From NCBI GenBank assembly GCA_963573305.1, contig OY754329.1, forward strand, positions 135,147,422 to 135,211,421: a DNA stretch of 64,000 nt, read 5' to 3'. Positions 11,354-24,235 of the stretch are shown here, one piece after another (the stretch's first letter is position 1; the number at the start of each line of letters is the position of its first letter). The notes under the pieces were generated by a model. That model made no database searches. It saw nothing but the letters and a program-made list of their open reading frames with translations, and had not been told where the DNA came from. Origin of the DNA: Pyrrhosoma nymphula. Taxonomy: Eukaryota > Arthropoda > Insecta > Odonata > Coenagrionidae. The translations under genes and the position numbers were made by a program.

Positions 11354-14300
11354 CTTATATATAAAGTTACAAAACTGACTGACTCACTCATTGATACAAA
11401 TTCCTGGGTATTTCTAATCGAGCTACAAGGATGAAAATTTCAGAGGGTTGGAATTTGATGTCGAGTCAGGAAAAAATCGAAAATCCCAACATTTTTCATT
11501 CATTTCGAGCTGAGATAGGATTTTCTTTTTTAATGGGATTAAATGGGAAAAACGAATAATTTCCGTGTAGAGTAATTTTCTTTCATAAATTAAAATATGA
11601 AATAATTAAGATACAAGTTTCATTTTTTGACCAAAATGAGACTAAAGCATTAAAGGATTTCATTCCTGCAACCGATTTTTCTCTATCGATAGATAAAGTG
11701 CATTATTTCAAGTTTAAACGCAAAATTAATGGAAATTTCGATTTTTTTTTCATTTTCGTTGGTAGGCAAATTTTCCATTGTTTCCGAGACTTGCAGTACC
11801 TTATACACTGGCTATAAATGCTGCATTTATGGGAATTTAATCTTCGCGGTGCGTATTTCAATAGCATTTAACGATATTGTTCCTTCAAAGTACACGATGT
11901 ACAATGTTCTATGATGATATGCATAACTTATGGTCGTTTATAAACCCGAATTCTTGCAACATATCGTAGCTTTGATACTCTCCTCCATTCGATCATACCT
12001 ACGGCATCCATTGGGATAACACAGCATTCCTCCATTGTACTTCTGAAACAAACCCCTCCGCCTTATTCTGGGTTTCAATCTCTATGTTTTTCCGGGGAAC
12101 TTAAATCCTTGCTTCTCCTTTACCAGTGGGAAATTCACTGTCCAAAATATGGTCAAAGAACGTTAATTGAAAACTATTAAAAAAATTAAAGGTTATTCTC
12201 GAAGGACATTAAAGGAACGTTCAAATGGAACTCATGGATCGAACAAAGAATATTCAATGAAATACTTCATGGATTGTTCAAAGAATGTTCAACGTGAATG
12301 ATTCTCTAAATGTAAAAAGTAGTTTCATCTCCGTAGGCTACTATTGTAGAACCACAATGTATAATTATACCATAGAATCATCATATCTCCTCAGAACTAC
12401 CGGAATAATACTGCTATCACATGCCTACTTATGATGCCAATACATACCCATACTCGCAAATGATTTCCAAGTCATTCAAGGTAAGAAGTTCTTGATCATT
12501 TTATTAACCTGGGTACATCACGTAATCTTCAAAAGTATACAGAGGTTCAGAAGCATGTTGCTCTCACGTTTCAGGTTTTACAGAGAAACAATATATCTAA
12601 AACTTGCTTGTAATTTTCAATTACAATGCCATTTTCATCTTCAAGGGTCCACTCCATCAAGCCTAAGTTTAGCCAATTCTTTTAGCTTGCATATTAATCA
12701 ATACTTAGAGAATGTTTGTGGACTTTATAAGCATATTTATTACGCTTTTATGTTTTTTCAATGCATTATTAACAATATTAATAATAATAACCACGGGATT
12801 GCCCCGAGTTCCGGACGAGATAGGATTCAGTTTTTTTAATTATTAAAAGGATAAAATTAAAATTTTCCATGCATAACAACGTTCTTTCTCGACTTTTTAC
12901 ATGGAAAATCCCTACAAGCATAAAACAATGTGCCCAATAGACTTTGAATTTTTTCCGCCGATTAAAAGAATTGGTTTATATATTTCGCCATTTTAGTTTA
13001 ACCGCTTGGTTATAATGGGCATTAAGACCTTATTGCTTTCGTTTTTAATAATTTACAATGTACTATCATACACTTTACCCTTCCGCTTGCAAACTGCAAG
13101 CGCCCATTTTCTAGTTATCCTATATGAAGATAGGAGTTGATGAAAAGGAACCTAAAATCGACTGTTAAAGCATTGCGTCACGAACAATGGATTGCCAAGG
13201 TATTAATTTTCCAATAAACCCGAATTCAATGCTAAATGTACGAAAAGCAAGAGAAATCGGGTACGGATCATATCGGCGTTAAGCATTTTTCTCGACGCCT
13301 AATATGCCATTAAGACGGCAAAAAGACTCGACACAGGTTCTCTCGTCACATCAAGAAAAAAGCAGATGAATCCAATGCTACAATGACGCTCAGAGTTCCT
13401 CTAGTGTTCTGGCATAGATATCAAAATATTTTAAAACTGATTCTAAGAAAACAAAACTCTTGAAAAGCACCAGTGCATGGATTTTATTGGAAATCGTGTT
13501 AATGTAGACGCTTGCAACAAATTGTAATTATAAGAGCTTAAGTGCATAATTGGGAAATCTTTCAATTCCCATGACCCTTCTAACAATGACAAAATCCAAT
13601 GAGCAATTTCACACTTTTTGTCGATACCTAGCATTACGATTCCATTGCACTATCAGGTAAGAGTGTATATTCGTACATTGCACGTTCTCTGAACAAACAC
13701 TTGAAACATTTCGACTAGTTTCGCAACCTATGACTCGGCATATTCATTTAGCGATTGACACGGCTCTTTGCTTGATATTTTGTATGGCTTTGACATTCAA
13801 GTAAAAATGTCTTTTTATCGTAAAACATGTACTCTCCCTGAATTTTTCAGATAAATGTCTATTATTACAGAATAACCTATTATTGTTCACATCATTTACT
13901 GAGAAACAACAACATAGCGTCCAAACCTCAACGAAATTAATGAACTCAATACATCTCCATGGAGATGTTCTGACTTCATCTATTACTCCACTTTAATCGG
14001 TTGATGAAAGGATCAATAACGTTCAGCCTAAAGAGTTTCTCCCCTTATTCAAGATAGGAAGTCATGAATTATAGGGAACTGTAACTGTCCTAATACGCTC
14101 TTAAACACAGAAAACGATCCTCCTTATCTTTAGTGGCATGGCAGCTTCGTGCACCCGCAATGGCCCCTGAATAACGAATACGGATGAGAGAATGAGAATA
14201 CGGACAAAAATTACAAACGCTCATCAGTATAGGACCGCGACGCACAAGTTTTCCTTTTGGAAAACTGAGCTAATAAAAAGCACTGCTACGAAACTGGCTC

Positions 14301-14398
14301 CAAAAACTTAACTATCTCATTTTGATATGCATTGTGCAAGGTTGTTTCCATCCGCATCATGCGACAAAAATAAAAGGATTAACCAGTAATAAATGGGC
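11354..14398. other. unassigned AT-rich sequence
   Basis: No gene identified. At 11356-11480, TATATATAAAG followed by GACTGACTCACTCATTGATA and a diverged tail resembles a common arthropod dispersed repeat also suggested at 28.5 kb. The rest has no recognisable structure; the 115-codon open frame at 12492-12839 lacks any motif. Confidence 0.4.
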
Positions 14399-14490
14399 AA
14401 AGGCCTAGCCACGTTGAAACACCGGTTCCCATCAGAACACCGAAGTTAAGCATCGTTGGGCCCGGACGATGTTTGGATGGGTGACCCTCC
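14399..14490 (+). repeat. 5S rRNA-like element (pseudogene or 5S-headed SINE)
   Basis: CCACGTTGAAACACCGGTTC, then ACACCGAAGTTAAGCATCGT, then TTTGGATGGGTGACC follow the order and spacing of eukaryotic 5S rRNA, including the internal control region around GTTAAGC. The last third of a normal 5S gene, which should pair with the start, is replaced by unrelated sequence, so this is not a functional 5S gene. It is either a 5S pseudogene or the head of a 5S-derived SINE, as at 59.3 and 61.6 kb. Confidence 0.75.
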
Positions 14491-14528
14491 TCCATACGTC
14501 GACCAGGCGTGGATGGAGAGGTGATACT

Positions 14529-14558
14529 CGTAATTGATTTGTATTCAAATCAATTACG
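14529..14558. repeat. perfect hairpin after the 5S-like element
   Basis: CGTAATTGATTTG, a TATT loop, then the exact complement give a 13-bp perfect stem 40 bases beyond the 5S-like stretch. Its role is unknown. It is not a Pol III terminator, which would be a T run. Confidence 0.7.
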
Positions 14559-16459
14559 ACATCAATTTCATCAACAATTATGATGACTAATTTGTATAAA
14601 TGATTCCGGAAATACGTTCCTAGGCTGGCTTGATTATCATTTCCTTCGAAGAATATCCAGATAAAGTCATAAAGTTAATGAGTGATTGGTCGCGTCAGTA
14701 GATACTATAGTGTCATTGATACCTCGTCGTACGTACCATTTGTTACAGAGAACGCTGAAAGGTAGGAGTTATTAAATTTAAGGGTTGAATTAAAGAGCTA
14801 AACAAGAAGCATTTATAGAGGGTTTGATGACAACGGTCTTGAGGCGTGTGTTATCGATGTGTATGCCTGAACTTCAAGATGAAAAATCAGCACGCATATG
14901 AACTAACTTTCTCTTTGAATACATTCAAAACATTTGGAATTGGGCACCTACAACAGGATATTTTGCCTAACAGGGTAAATCAAGGCACTAATTGTTATGC
15001 GGAGTAATAATTAAACATTTTATTTCTTTAGAGAACGTTAGCAAAACGAAAGTCAAAGGTTGATGTTTAACAGATCAAGAACCAGTTAGAAACGATGTAC
15101 CAAAAAAAAGCGCTTGTAGCGGGTTAAAAATGTCAGAGGCAATAAACCTATGAAAAATTATCACTCCCTTCAAATATTTTGTTCCTCAATTCGTAAATGT
15201 GTTTTTAATCTTTTCAAATCCAATTACATATAGCTCATAAAAGCATAATGATCCTCAAAAGCATCAATTATTCCCTTCCTAAATAACCGCGTGATATTTA
15301 AGATTATCATCCCATTAACTAACTAGAAAGGCTCGTCTGAATTGTGATTCGACATAAAATCTAAAGCTTATTGCGACAATTTCTGTTGGTCATGGTATAA
15401 TTTTCCGTCAAAGAATTTTATGAATTCAATTCCAAAGTTTTATGTACACACCTAACGATTTCGTGGAATTAGGACAATTCCTCTTTCATAGAACGTAAGA
15501 TGAATCTAGGTTTGAATCTAGCTAGGAATCAGGAATGTTTAATAGTAAGCACAGAGAGTTTAATAAAACTGGCAGTTTTACTACTGATTGTGTGACACTT
15601 TTAACGATATATTTTGCTATGAGCAAAGAGCATTAGTTTTAAACCAATTTTTGCATTGCAGGTTCAAAAGAGATCAGAAATAATCTTTCATAATAAATTA
15701 GGAAAACTTTCCATTTCAGCAGCATTTTCCAAAGTTCGCAAATATAATTTTTCCCATAAAAAATGAACTTTGTGCAGCAGTTTCTACCTACATCCGGGGA
15801 CTGAGAGAGATTGAACCGGAGGTGCAAGCTTATCTTGAAATTATCGATCCGTCCGGCACATGCACCTAGTGGACGCACGTTTCAGCGAACTGAAGTGTAT
15901 AGATAGGGGATGGGGCGAGTTCTTTGAGCCGTGAAAGGTTGGCAAGGGAGAGAGAGGCAGGGTGGAGGGAAAGAGGTTGGATTGGGACAAGGAAAAGCGG
16001 GAAGAAGGGAAGGAATGAGGGGCCCCATCTCGTCCGCGACGGCTGTCACGTCCACAGGTTGCGCGACCCCTAGCGGGAAACCACGTAGGCATCCGATAGA
16101 GCAGAGTCAATGAGCTAATAGCCTAATTCATAAACCTCTACGATATGATTTTATACCACACCTGGCCGCCATTCCGGAAAATCGTTCCTTCCATCTCGGA
16201 GATGGAATTATTGCGGAGGAATTCGGTATTGCATTCGCCTTGCGGAAAACCTTGAACCTGAATAAACGAGCCAATGGCTAGAGATGTGAGATTTTCCATA
16301 GATAAAAGATATGAGTTGATGGCGTCTTGATGCACAAAAGTGAAGCCAGTTACTTGCTAAAAATGATCCGCCTAACAAGGGTATCGCACGCAATTTGCCC
16401 GTAAAAATTTTGATTAAAGCTGTGCTTTTTGGTAGTTATTTCCATTTTGTATTTATATA
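14559..16459. other. unassigned sequence with a small purine block
   Basis: No gene recognised. At 15925-16025 the plus strand is purine-rich (GGAGAGAGAGGCAGGG style), one of several such blocks. The open frames around it on both strands are low-complexity artefacts. Confidence 0.45.
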
Positions 16460-17066
16460 CGAGGGCCGTTTTTTTTTCAACCTCCGATAGGCTATAAATG
16501 AAAGTCAAGTTCATGTAAAACAATCATTTTATTACCAAAAGTTTGGTACATTTACGGTTACTTTTCAACATAATCACCGAATAGATTGAGACATTTATCA
16601 TATCTGTGAACAAGTTTTCCAATGCCCTCTTCAAAAAATGTTGCCGCCAGTGAATTAAAATGAGCATTGACGTTGTTTTGAAGATCTTCATTGGTTTGGA
16701 AGCGCTTCCCTCCTAGCCATGTCTTCAGCTCAGGAAAAAGATGAAAGTCACTGGGTGCTAGGTCAGGACTATACGGTGGATGATCGAAAATGTCCCATTG
16801 AAATTGGTCAAGGAGCCGTTGAGTTGCACCAGCAGTGTGTGGACGAGCATTGTTATGGATCAGAACGATTCGCACTTGGCGGGAGAATCAATGATGGCGA
16901 CCGTGTTTACGTGGTTGTAGCGGAACGCAAACTGACGCTTTGATGTCGACAATGGCGGAGTGTGTAGTGCGAGAGTTGCGCAGTTGCCTACAGCGCATTC
17001 CCGCTTTCTGCCGCTCGCGTGGCATCCATACTGGGTGATCGGAGGTTGAAAAAAAAACGGCCCTCG
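16460..17066 (-). mobile_element. mariner-family element, internally deleted
   Basis: Inverted ends match: CGAGGGCCGTTTTTTTTTC at 16460 and its complement ending at 17066, both flanked by TA, the expected mariner target duplication. The total length of 607 bp is about half that of an intact mariner. A minus-strand frame at 16875-16558 encodes the C-terminal catalytic part. It includes HNNARPHTA, where the family has HDNARPH, and PPYSPDLAPSDFHLF with the third acidic residue. So the second catalytic Asp appears as Asn, and the N-terminal half with the first Asp is missing. Between the 5' end and the catalytic block the sequence VPLQPRKHGRHH is continuous with a family-like segment. The copy cannot encode an active enzyme but could be mobilised in trans through its ends. 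Confidence 0.93.
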
Positions 17067-17068
17067 TA

Positions 17069-19886
17069 GATAAATCATTATAGTGTCTCGGAAATTATCG
17101 CTATCTATCGCCATAATATTTCTACTGATGCCTGTTTCCGACGCATTAACTGCACAGCTTATTCAACTAATATGGCCTATTTCGCATTTTAATGCTGCAA
17201 TTCACTACCCTGAGCTATCATATTGTATGTTTCATCTATTCTCTTCTTTAATCTGTGATATTTTCTCATCCGAGTTAAGGTAGTTTGAGCGAGATATCAT
17301 TACGCATAATATTCAACTATTTCAGTCTCATTTCGAAGATAAAGATCTACTTGTTTCTAATGACATAAAAAAATCAGCCACTTTAAGCACTACTTATATA
17401 ACAACTGATAACCGATATTTGCCAACAAATAGAAGCAGTTTTCCATATGATATGGTAGGGATTTGCGATACAGAGAGACATTATTTTAAAAATTAGATAG
17501 TTATGAAACAGATTGCGACAGAAATTAATGGTAGGTAGTCCGTATTTTTCCTCAATTGATAAATAAATCAATACTAACCGTAATACTTACCATCAGTATA
17601 AAATGACATAAGAAAATCGTAGGTTGAGAAAGTTTTGAGCGTATGGCGTGAAACAAGTTCAGTTGCCTTACCAAGCCTTATATATTTAGCCAGGTACTCC
17701 ATTCGTGAAAATAAGGTGTTTTTACGTCACTAATATTTACTTTCTTACTTCTTACATTTTAAAATGAAATTTGAATGTCCTCAGTTTTGAACAGAGTTAA
17801 AACCTCATTCAAACTAATCTGCCTGAGTCGTGATTTCAATTTCAAATCGAACAGCATGAACTATGTAAATCGAATAAGTACATTTTGAATTCATATCTTA
17901 CAATGGACATAGTTTTAAGTTGGTATTGCAACCCATCTTACAAACCAGGCCGGCTATTGAAAAAACGTAAATGGGGCTACGTGTTTTTTCTTCATTTTTC
18001 ATAGCGTCGCCGTAATTAGAAATCTTAATACATAACGGAACTTAGATGTTTTGATTCCACCACGATTTTTTCGTGCATCTCAATTAAAAACTCACTCTAA
18101 GCATTTAACTAGTCCGCCTTCCTTTATCTCACCTTCCTTGCCTTCTCCTTTCACCCAAACATCTTTAAGGCTATTTCCGAATTCAAAGTAGTCTAGAAAA
18201 TGCCACGACGGTAGTCACCCAAAAAGGGAACAAGATCGCGTCGAATAACTGTATCACCATTTATCTCTCGCAACTAAGAGCTTCGCTCAAATAAGTATCT
18301 TCGAGGGTTACTCTCCAACATGCTGAGAAATCTTAGCTACACTAGTGACTCTCAAACATATTTTATTGAGAAGAGGCATGCATACATGTAAAAGCAACCA
18401 CACACTCTAATATAGAAACAGTGCGATGATGCACGGACCATTTATTTCTCATGTAAATCCTATGATAAAATAGGTAAAAGGAAACTAATTGAACGAAAAA
18501 TCATTGAAGACTTGAGACCAACATTTCCAACTACTTTCGATTAACGGGGACGTTCAAATTTCCAATTTGGTATAACATCCAAAAACAAACGGCAGCATTT
18601 GTCGCCCTAAACTGATAAAATAATATTTTCATTAATGATGACAAAATCATCGACACATTCGCAGTTATTGTGAGCCAAAAAATGTTATTTTCCGGTCTCA
18701 CGTCACAAAGGAACACGGAAAATTGAGATATAAGCGAGAGCGATGAGAAGGGAGCGTAATGGCATCTAGGGAAACAAGGACATGGAATGAAAAAAGAGAT
18801 AATTTAGCCGGAGAGTGGAGTAAACGCACGAAACATAAATGGAAATGAATGCCCTTGAATCGAGATGTAAGAACACAAATCCCTCAACAGGAAGCAAAAG
18901 AAATTCTAGAATGGCCATAGTGAGAAGCCGGTGTCCCACGGTAAAGGTTATTGCCATAAATATTAAAGCAAATGAGTCTGAGTATCTTGAGGCATACCGA
19001 ACGTCTCATACATTTTTTTCAAATTATCTATCCAAATAGAATTTAATCAGTTCTAATAAATGTTATTTTTTCTTTAAAATTTTAGAACAAAACACAGTTG
19101 CTTATAAAAAGCAACGAGGAACATTATTACTTCTCGTTGCCGTTAACAGCATTTTTATTTCCGAAATGGATCAACGTGTATATTGATCAAATATTTTTCA
19201 CTGACTGACGTTTAAAATTCATCATTTGGCTTCATGATCTCAAATAAGAGTCAATTACTCAAATTCATTAAAGTAAAAATCGTATTCGTTAGACGCATGC
19301 TTTATTGTTTTCTGCAGTTCCTTTGTCCTAAAGTGGAAAAAGGTAAATGATGCTAGTTTACTGCTAAACTAAAGAGGTAATTGAAAAGAAAATAGTTATA
19401 GACACAAGATCTATCGATTGGTTCAAGCACAGTAGTAGATTTGATTCCTAGGTCAAAATTGTATGAATACGTTTCAATTCGTTCCACGAAAGGACTCATC
19501 AATATACTTTGTGATTGCAATTCAAGCTTGTTCATGACGTTTTTTCAGTATTCTGTGAAAAATATTTATTGAAACTATATAAATTATGCGAATTTTCAGC
19601 ATACTCTTAATTCACACACAGCCGGACACGATTATAGACTCTTAAAGACTTTTCGTGGAGGCACAGTATTCTTATCTGCAACTGGCAGACGCTACTGACC
19701 ATTGATCACAAGCAAAAACACATCGAACAGTCTTTCCTATTCTTTTATAGCTTGATCCAAACCCAGAATATCTCACTCCCCTGACAGAACTAACGTTTCC
19801 CGAAGACGGCAGATACTAGTAGGGTCCAGAGAAGTAGGGAAAGAGGGACATTCCTAAGGGAACGTTTGGCGAATGTGAGAAATCCA
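17069..19886. other. unassigned AT-rich sequence
   Basis: No gene, RNA or repeat recognised on either strand. A short stem pairing GCAACGAG with CTCGTTGC (about 19112-19141) is the only local structure noted. Confidence 0.5.
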
Positions 19887-19975
19887 CTGAGGAAAATATC
19901 ATCCACCAGGACAAGGACCCAGATCCCCCCATATCCGCGCAGAGTGTTTTAACCAATTAAGCTATCCAGGCGTCC
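19887..19975 (-). repeat. tRNA-derived SINE head
   Basis: On the minus strand, GGATAGCTTAATTGGTTAAA gives a D-arm-like A box, followed by CACTCTGCGCGG and a T-arm-like GGGTCCTTGTCCTGG, then GATGATATTTTCC. The same order appears on the plus strand at 27.16 kb, so it is a dispersed SINE. The arms do not fold into a complete tRNA with acceptor stem, so I do not call a tRNA gene. Confidence 0.65.
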
Positions 19976-20842
19976 TCTCTCACAGTGAATTTCGTCGAAG
20001 CTTTACAGAAACTAAATAATCTCACGAGGTACCGAGTGAATTATACCACGTACAATTCGTAATCTTGATCTTCGTGACACAGTCCCAGATGTTAAAGCTA
20101 CTTTTAAGCACACGAGTGTTTACCATGGAAAAATTCAAAAGACGAGGAAGTAAATCGTGACCAAAACTTAAGCCGATTTATGCACTTAGGATGACAAAAG
20201 TATTCTCTCATTTGCGTTCCCTTCCGGAGGGAATACGCTGATTATTAGTACTCCCGTGACTAGACCCATATTAGTTTTAATGCATGAGAAATACCAACCC
20301 GCGATTTATCCTCGATGGATTCCTACGAGAAGAGAGGATTGGATGATATTTTCCATATTTCACAGGAAAAACTCAGATGGTTTGTGGCTTACAGCGGGAT
20401 TTTAGCAAGGGTATTTTTCAGCCAAAACTCTCCATGTGTGATTAATGAATTATATACAGTATATGTTTTTTGCACATAATTAAGGAAGGATTCATTGAAT
20501 CCATGCAACAATTCTCTTTTAAACTTTTTCACGTTGAAATACAACGCACAACATCTTCCATTCAAGCTATATAATCACCCAGGCATATCTGCCAGTCTGT
20601 AACGCTGCTAGGGACGCTGCGATCGAGAATTCAATTTCATTGAAAGTGTGCCTGTTTGAAGGACTTCTGCGTGGCCTAGGAAGTTGAAATGTGGCATGAA
20701 TACAGGCCGTGACCTAAAGCAGACCATAAAAACAGTAAAACCTCCGAATAACAGTTAAAACGGGTATTTTAACCCCATATTGTTAAATTTTACACCCATA
20801 AGTAAAGAATTGAACTCACGAGCAGGGATTTATTTGATTGCT
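19976..20842. other. unassigned sequence
   Basis: Nothing recognised. Confidence 0.5.
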
Positions 20843-20995
20843 CTTTTAAATTACTTTCACCCAAGATATAAGGTTGAAATTGCCACTGCCGGATGGCTTA
20901 AAGATTACAGTATTTGTAATCTTGCACTCGATGTTCCTTTACGCTTCGATATTATCTATAATGGTGTTTTTTGCTCTATAATAGTCCATTTCTGT
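20843..20995 (+). repeat. dispersed repeat shared with 28.9 kb
   Basis: TTCACCCAAGATATAAGG, CGGATGGCTTAA and TTTACGCTTCG appear here in the same order and spacing as TTCACTCAAGATATAGGG, CGGATGGCTGAA and TCTACGCTCCG at 28,884-28,975. The latter copy belongs to the Helitron-associated region, so this is probably a fragment of the same family. Any reading frame over it is incidental. Confidence 0.6.
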
Positions 20996-21414
20996 ACTAT
21001 TTTAGATACTTAGTACAATATAAACTTTAAAACTTCCTTGGCAATCGAAGCATAGGCTTTATATGGGAACTTATGCCTGAAGCTTTAAGGACTTATTGTA
21101 CTCGTTAGGCTATTTAATCAATATGAGACTTAGAGACAGATTTTTGTGGGATAATTTTCACCCCAAACTCTCCAAGAGTGGTTATGGTATCTTTAATGGT
21201 ACATTAATTTTGAACGTCACATCGAGGGGATTATTATAATCCTATGAAAGAGTTCTAATTTTTTTCTTCCTACCGTGAAATGTCAACGGGCTCCTACTAA
21301 TTTATAATTCTGTTACCTCCGGCGTCGTTTCTGTCAACACTACCCTCGACCGATAGTCGTGCGCATATCTCCGAAAGCCAATGTCTTCCGGGGTGTATGA
21401 GAATGGATGGAAGA

Positions 21415-21900
21415 AAGGCAAATAAAAATTTGGGAGGGACCGAAAAAATAAAAAGAAAACAGGAGAAGAAAATTATCGGATCATCAAGGGAGAGAGGGAG
21501 AGAGAGGATAAAGAGAATGAGGAAAGTGAAGGAAAGGAACTGCTTCGAGAAAGAGGGTGGGATGGCGCGTTGATTGGTGGGCGACCGGAAGGAGGGAAAA
21601 AGGACAGGAAGGGGGGGAAGAGGAGAATGGAGTGTATTGCTAAAGGGACTGAAGAGGGGAGTGGAGTGAGAGGGGAAGGGCGACAAAGGGGAAGAGATGG
21701 AGAGCAGTCGCCGGGAGACGGTGACAGATGCCGACTTAATATGGCCCGTTAAGGTTAAGCAGACTCTGGTTCGTTTTAATACCGCCCTCCTCTCCCAAAC
21801 TAAAGCTGATGGATACTAATTCCTCGGCGAGTTCTTTCCCCCTTTTTACCCCCCAACGCTGTTCTTGTCTCTCCCCCCCCCATCCTCCCCCGGGGCGGAA
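21415..21900. repeat. purine block followed by pyrimidine block
   Basis: From 21415 to about 21730 the plus strand is almost all G and A. After a short mixed spacer, 21784-21893 is almost all C and T, including a run of nine C. The arrangement places complementary-biased strands in inverted orientation. Open frames on both strands here are low-complexity artefacts. Confidence 0.65.
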
Positions 21901-22539
21901 ATTCAACGCATCTTCCAATTTCTCTTTTCCGCCCTTGGTAACATCCGAAAACGCTTCTTCTGGACCAATAACCTACTGAGGAAATTTAATTCAAAAGGAA
22001 ATAGATCCGAAAAAAAAAGAAAATATTGCAACGGAAAATATACATGCCATTTGTTTGACGTTTCGTGTGTATTTTTAACATCGTCGAAACGACAATGTAA
22101 CCACAGGAGTCGACTTAATTGATTCTTTGAACGCCATGAGGTAGCTCTTCGGTAAATGCCTACTTTCGTTTTTTATGCAAATAATTGTTTTTGCGATACA
22201 CTAATTGGCCTTTTTAATTTGAAAACAATGCTTGACAATGACAGTGAGTTGCAGAAACCGCAATTGGGGCAGAAGTTTCTGAGTGGAAAGTTACAAAGCG
22301 TTTGTTTTCATTATTAAATGAGTTAACTGTTGCTTTTCGACAGAATGGTCGCCCGGCAATTTGTCGAGATCTCGTAAATTCTCATTCACGAGTTTTATCA
22401 AAAAAACTAATTTTTTTTAATAGTTCAAACATACAAATGCTGTGGTGGTTGCCAAAAATAATTTTTACTATTATTATTCAGATGATCTAACAGATAAGGT
22501 AGCCATTAATGGAAGTTAGTAAACTTTCTCAGGTATGTT
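21901..22539. other. unassigned sequence
   Basis: No gene recognised. At 22057-22092 two outward-pointing GAAACG motifs flank a short centre, faintly like the hammerhead-type foldbacks elsewhere, but the CTGANGA part is not present. Confidence 0.4.
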
Positions 22540-22690
22540 ACATGTGCAGGGCCCTATCAAACTACAATATTACATTCTTCAACTCAGCATACGTCCTAAC
22601 CCTATTCATCCCGTCCATAAGACCTATTCACTTTCTTCCCCTTCCCTGATTACCCAAAATTCTCCCCTCTAACACAGTCATAAGCAACCC
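22540..22690 (-). pseudogene. LINE 3' end fragment
   Basis: The minus strand reads GACGTATGCTGAGTTGAAGA with flanking GAATAGGTCTTATGGACGGG and a GATAGGGCC tail. This aligns base for base, with modest divergence, to the plus-strand LINE end at 43,365-43,455 (GACGTATGCTGAGATGAAGA, GATAGGGCATG). It is therefore a truncated copy of the same LINE family, covering only the last codons and 3' end. No enzymatic domain survives. Confidence 0.7.
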
Positions 22691-23599
22691 TTAATAATAT
22701 GAATAGAAAAAGCTTACTTCAAACTACCTAATAAAATGCTCCCCGCCCTCTTCAGTATAAGTGGAAAGCTATGCTCCAACTGCCTTAATCTTAAATTAGC
22801 TAACCTTTGTCACCGATTAAACGTAGGTAATAATGTCTAACGTTTGGAATGCAGAACGCTTCATGGCTCTGCAAAATAATACCCAAAGCAAAAGAGTCCG
22901 ACGGGCACGTGAAGGTCTGTGTCAACTAACTGAATGGTAGTACGCATTTTGAAATTAAGTCGACATTGTGAAATCTAATTGAGGTGCTCCTTTGCGAAGG
23001 AGCTCTGAGCTTTCATCCGTTTTACTATGCAAAGGAGGGATATGAACATAAACTGCATAGATTCCACTAACTGTTTTATTCATTACAATAGTTTGGTGCC
23101 CATTTCCCTCCTTGATGAATCGATACAACATGGTTAAGCCTGAAATCTTTAATTTCGGAATTATTTTTAAGATTACGAAATTTCAGGCGGATGGAAAAAT
23201 AATCGTTGGAAAGTTAAGCAATAATAACCACAGACAATTTGTTCAAACGCTACGTAGATTCCGATGGATAACCTGGAAACAATTGATACGAAAGTTAAAT
23301 GATAACAATCCCTCGGACGGAAAAACTGTCAATGAACAAATGAAAGTTGATATATATAGCAATGGTAGCTGCCAAAGACGGATATGAAAAATTATGATAG
23401 CAGACTATAAACTTTGTTTCATATCCTTTCTGCCAACCAAACTGAAAAAGAGACACTTGACGTGCACGACATATTTCGACCTTGGGAAAAAAGGACAAGG
23501 TACGTAAAAGGATGCAATATACATACTTTTTTATTGCATTGCATAATTTTATCTCTCATTTTCTCGGAGAAATTTTAGGTTCTACCACCTAATTTCTGT
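22691..23599. other. unassigned sequence
   Basis: Nothing recognised; short open frames on both strands overlap and lack motifs. Confidence 0.45.
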
Positions 23600-23601
23600 G
23601 T

Positions 23602-23832
23602 TAAATTATCGAACGATAAGTACGACGCCAAAATCCACTGAAAAAGCATTCTAAAGGATATATTCTAAATACTGCAGGAACTATTTTCGGGTTTTCTTCC
23701 GGGTCGAAAGTTCCAGGCCGGTAACCTGCGACTTGGACATCGTATTCTAGGCTTTTGCGCTCAACTACCTTGAAGACAATGTTTGACGCAGACATCGTAA
23801 TGTTGACCAAGATGGGATCTTTTACCTAGTGG
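23602..23832 (-). CDS. candidate exon of unknown function
   Basis: On the minus strand an acceptor-like TTTTCCACTAG ends near 23831. It is followed by about 73 open codons beginning VKDPILVNITMSASNIVFKV and running through PGTFDPEENPKIVPAVFRI to a stop at 23602. Codon choice is not low-complexity, and the peptide looks like a folded globular segment rather than a repeat. I do not recognise the family. The spacing NIV...F.PE..P...FRI is only loosely reminiscent of a TBP-fold repeat and I do not claim it. A GT donor could fall before the stop, for example at GCA|GTATTT. It may be a host exon, an old transposon exon or chance. Confidence 0.25.
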
Positions 23833-23999
23833 AAAACCAGAGTACATTTCCTGCATCTAATTCACTGGGATATATAAAATACAATATCTTGCCATCGAAA
23901 ATGCTCCTAAAAATAATTTTTCCACAAAAATTAAAATCCTTAGAAAAAAAACTTTAACTCAGGGAAAACCTTATTGGATAGAATGAAAAGTGAAAACAT

Positions 24000-24235
24000 C
24001 ATAAAGGACTGCCATAAAGAGAATTCAATGTTTCGGGTGGAAGCAGGAATGAAATAGTCACATTGAATGGAAGACGGAAGAATAGTTAACATTGCCAGAG
24101 ATAATCTTCCAGGTGGAAGAAGAGGTGTGGGCAGACCAAGGAAAAGATGGCTGGGTAATGTAGAGACGGAATAATATGAGCATGTACTGAAAGAAACAGA
24201 CGCAATCCTATGAAAAAATTAGGAAGGATAAAAAA
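24000..24235 (+). pseudogene. LINE 3' end fragment
   Basis: The plus-strand frame near 24115 reads GRRGVGRPRKRWLGNVE, the basic C-terminal motif typical of many arthropod non-LTR retrotransposon ORF2 proteins, just before the 3' end. The upstream part is frameshifted and too short to place in a clade. Confidence 0.6.

Noticed and set aside
14399..14490. Functional 5S rRNA gene
   Set aside because: The 3' third needed to close stem I is missing.
22057..22092. Tenth hammerhead-like foldback
   Set aside because: Two outward GAAACG motifs are present, but CTGANGA and a proper stem II are not.
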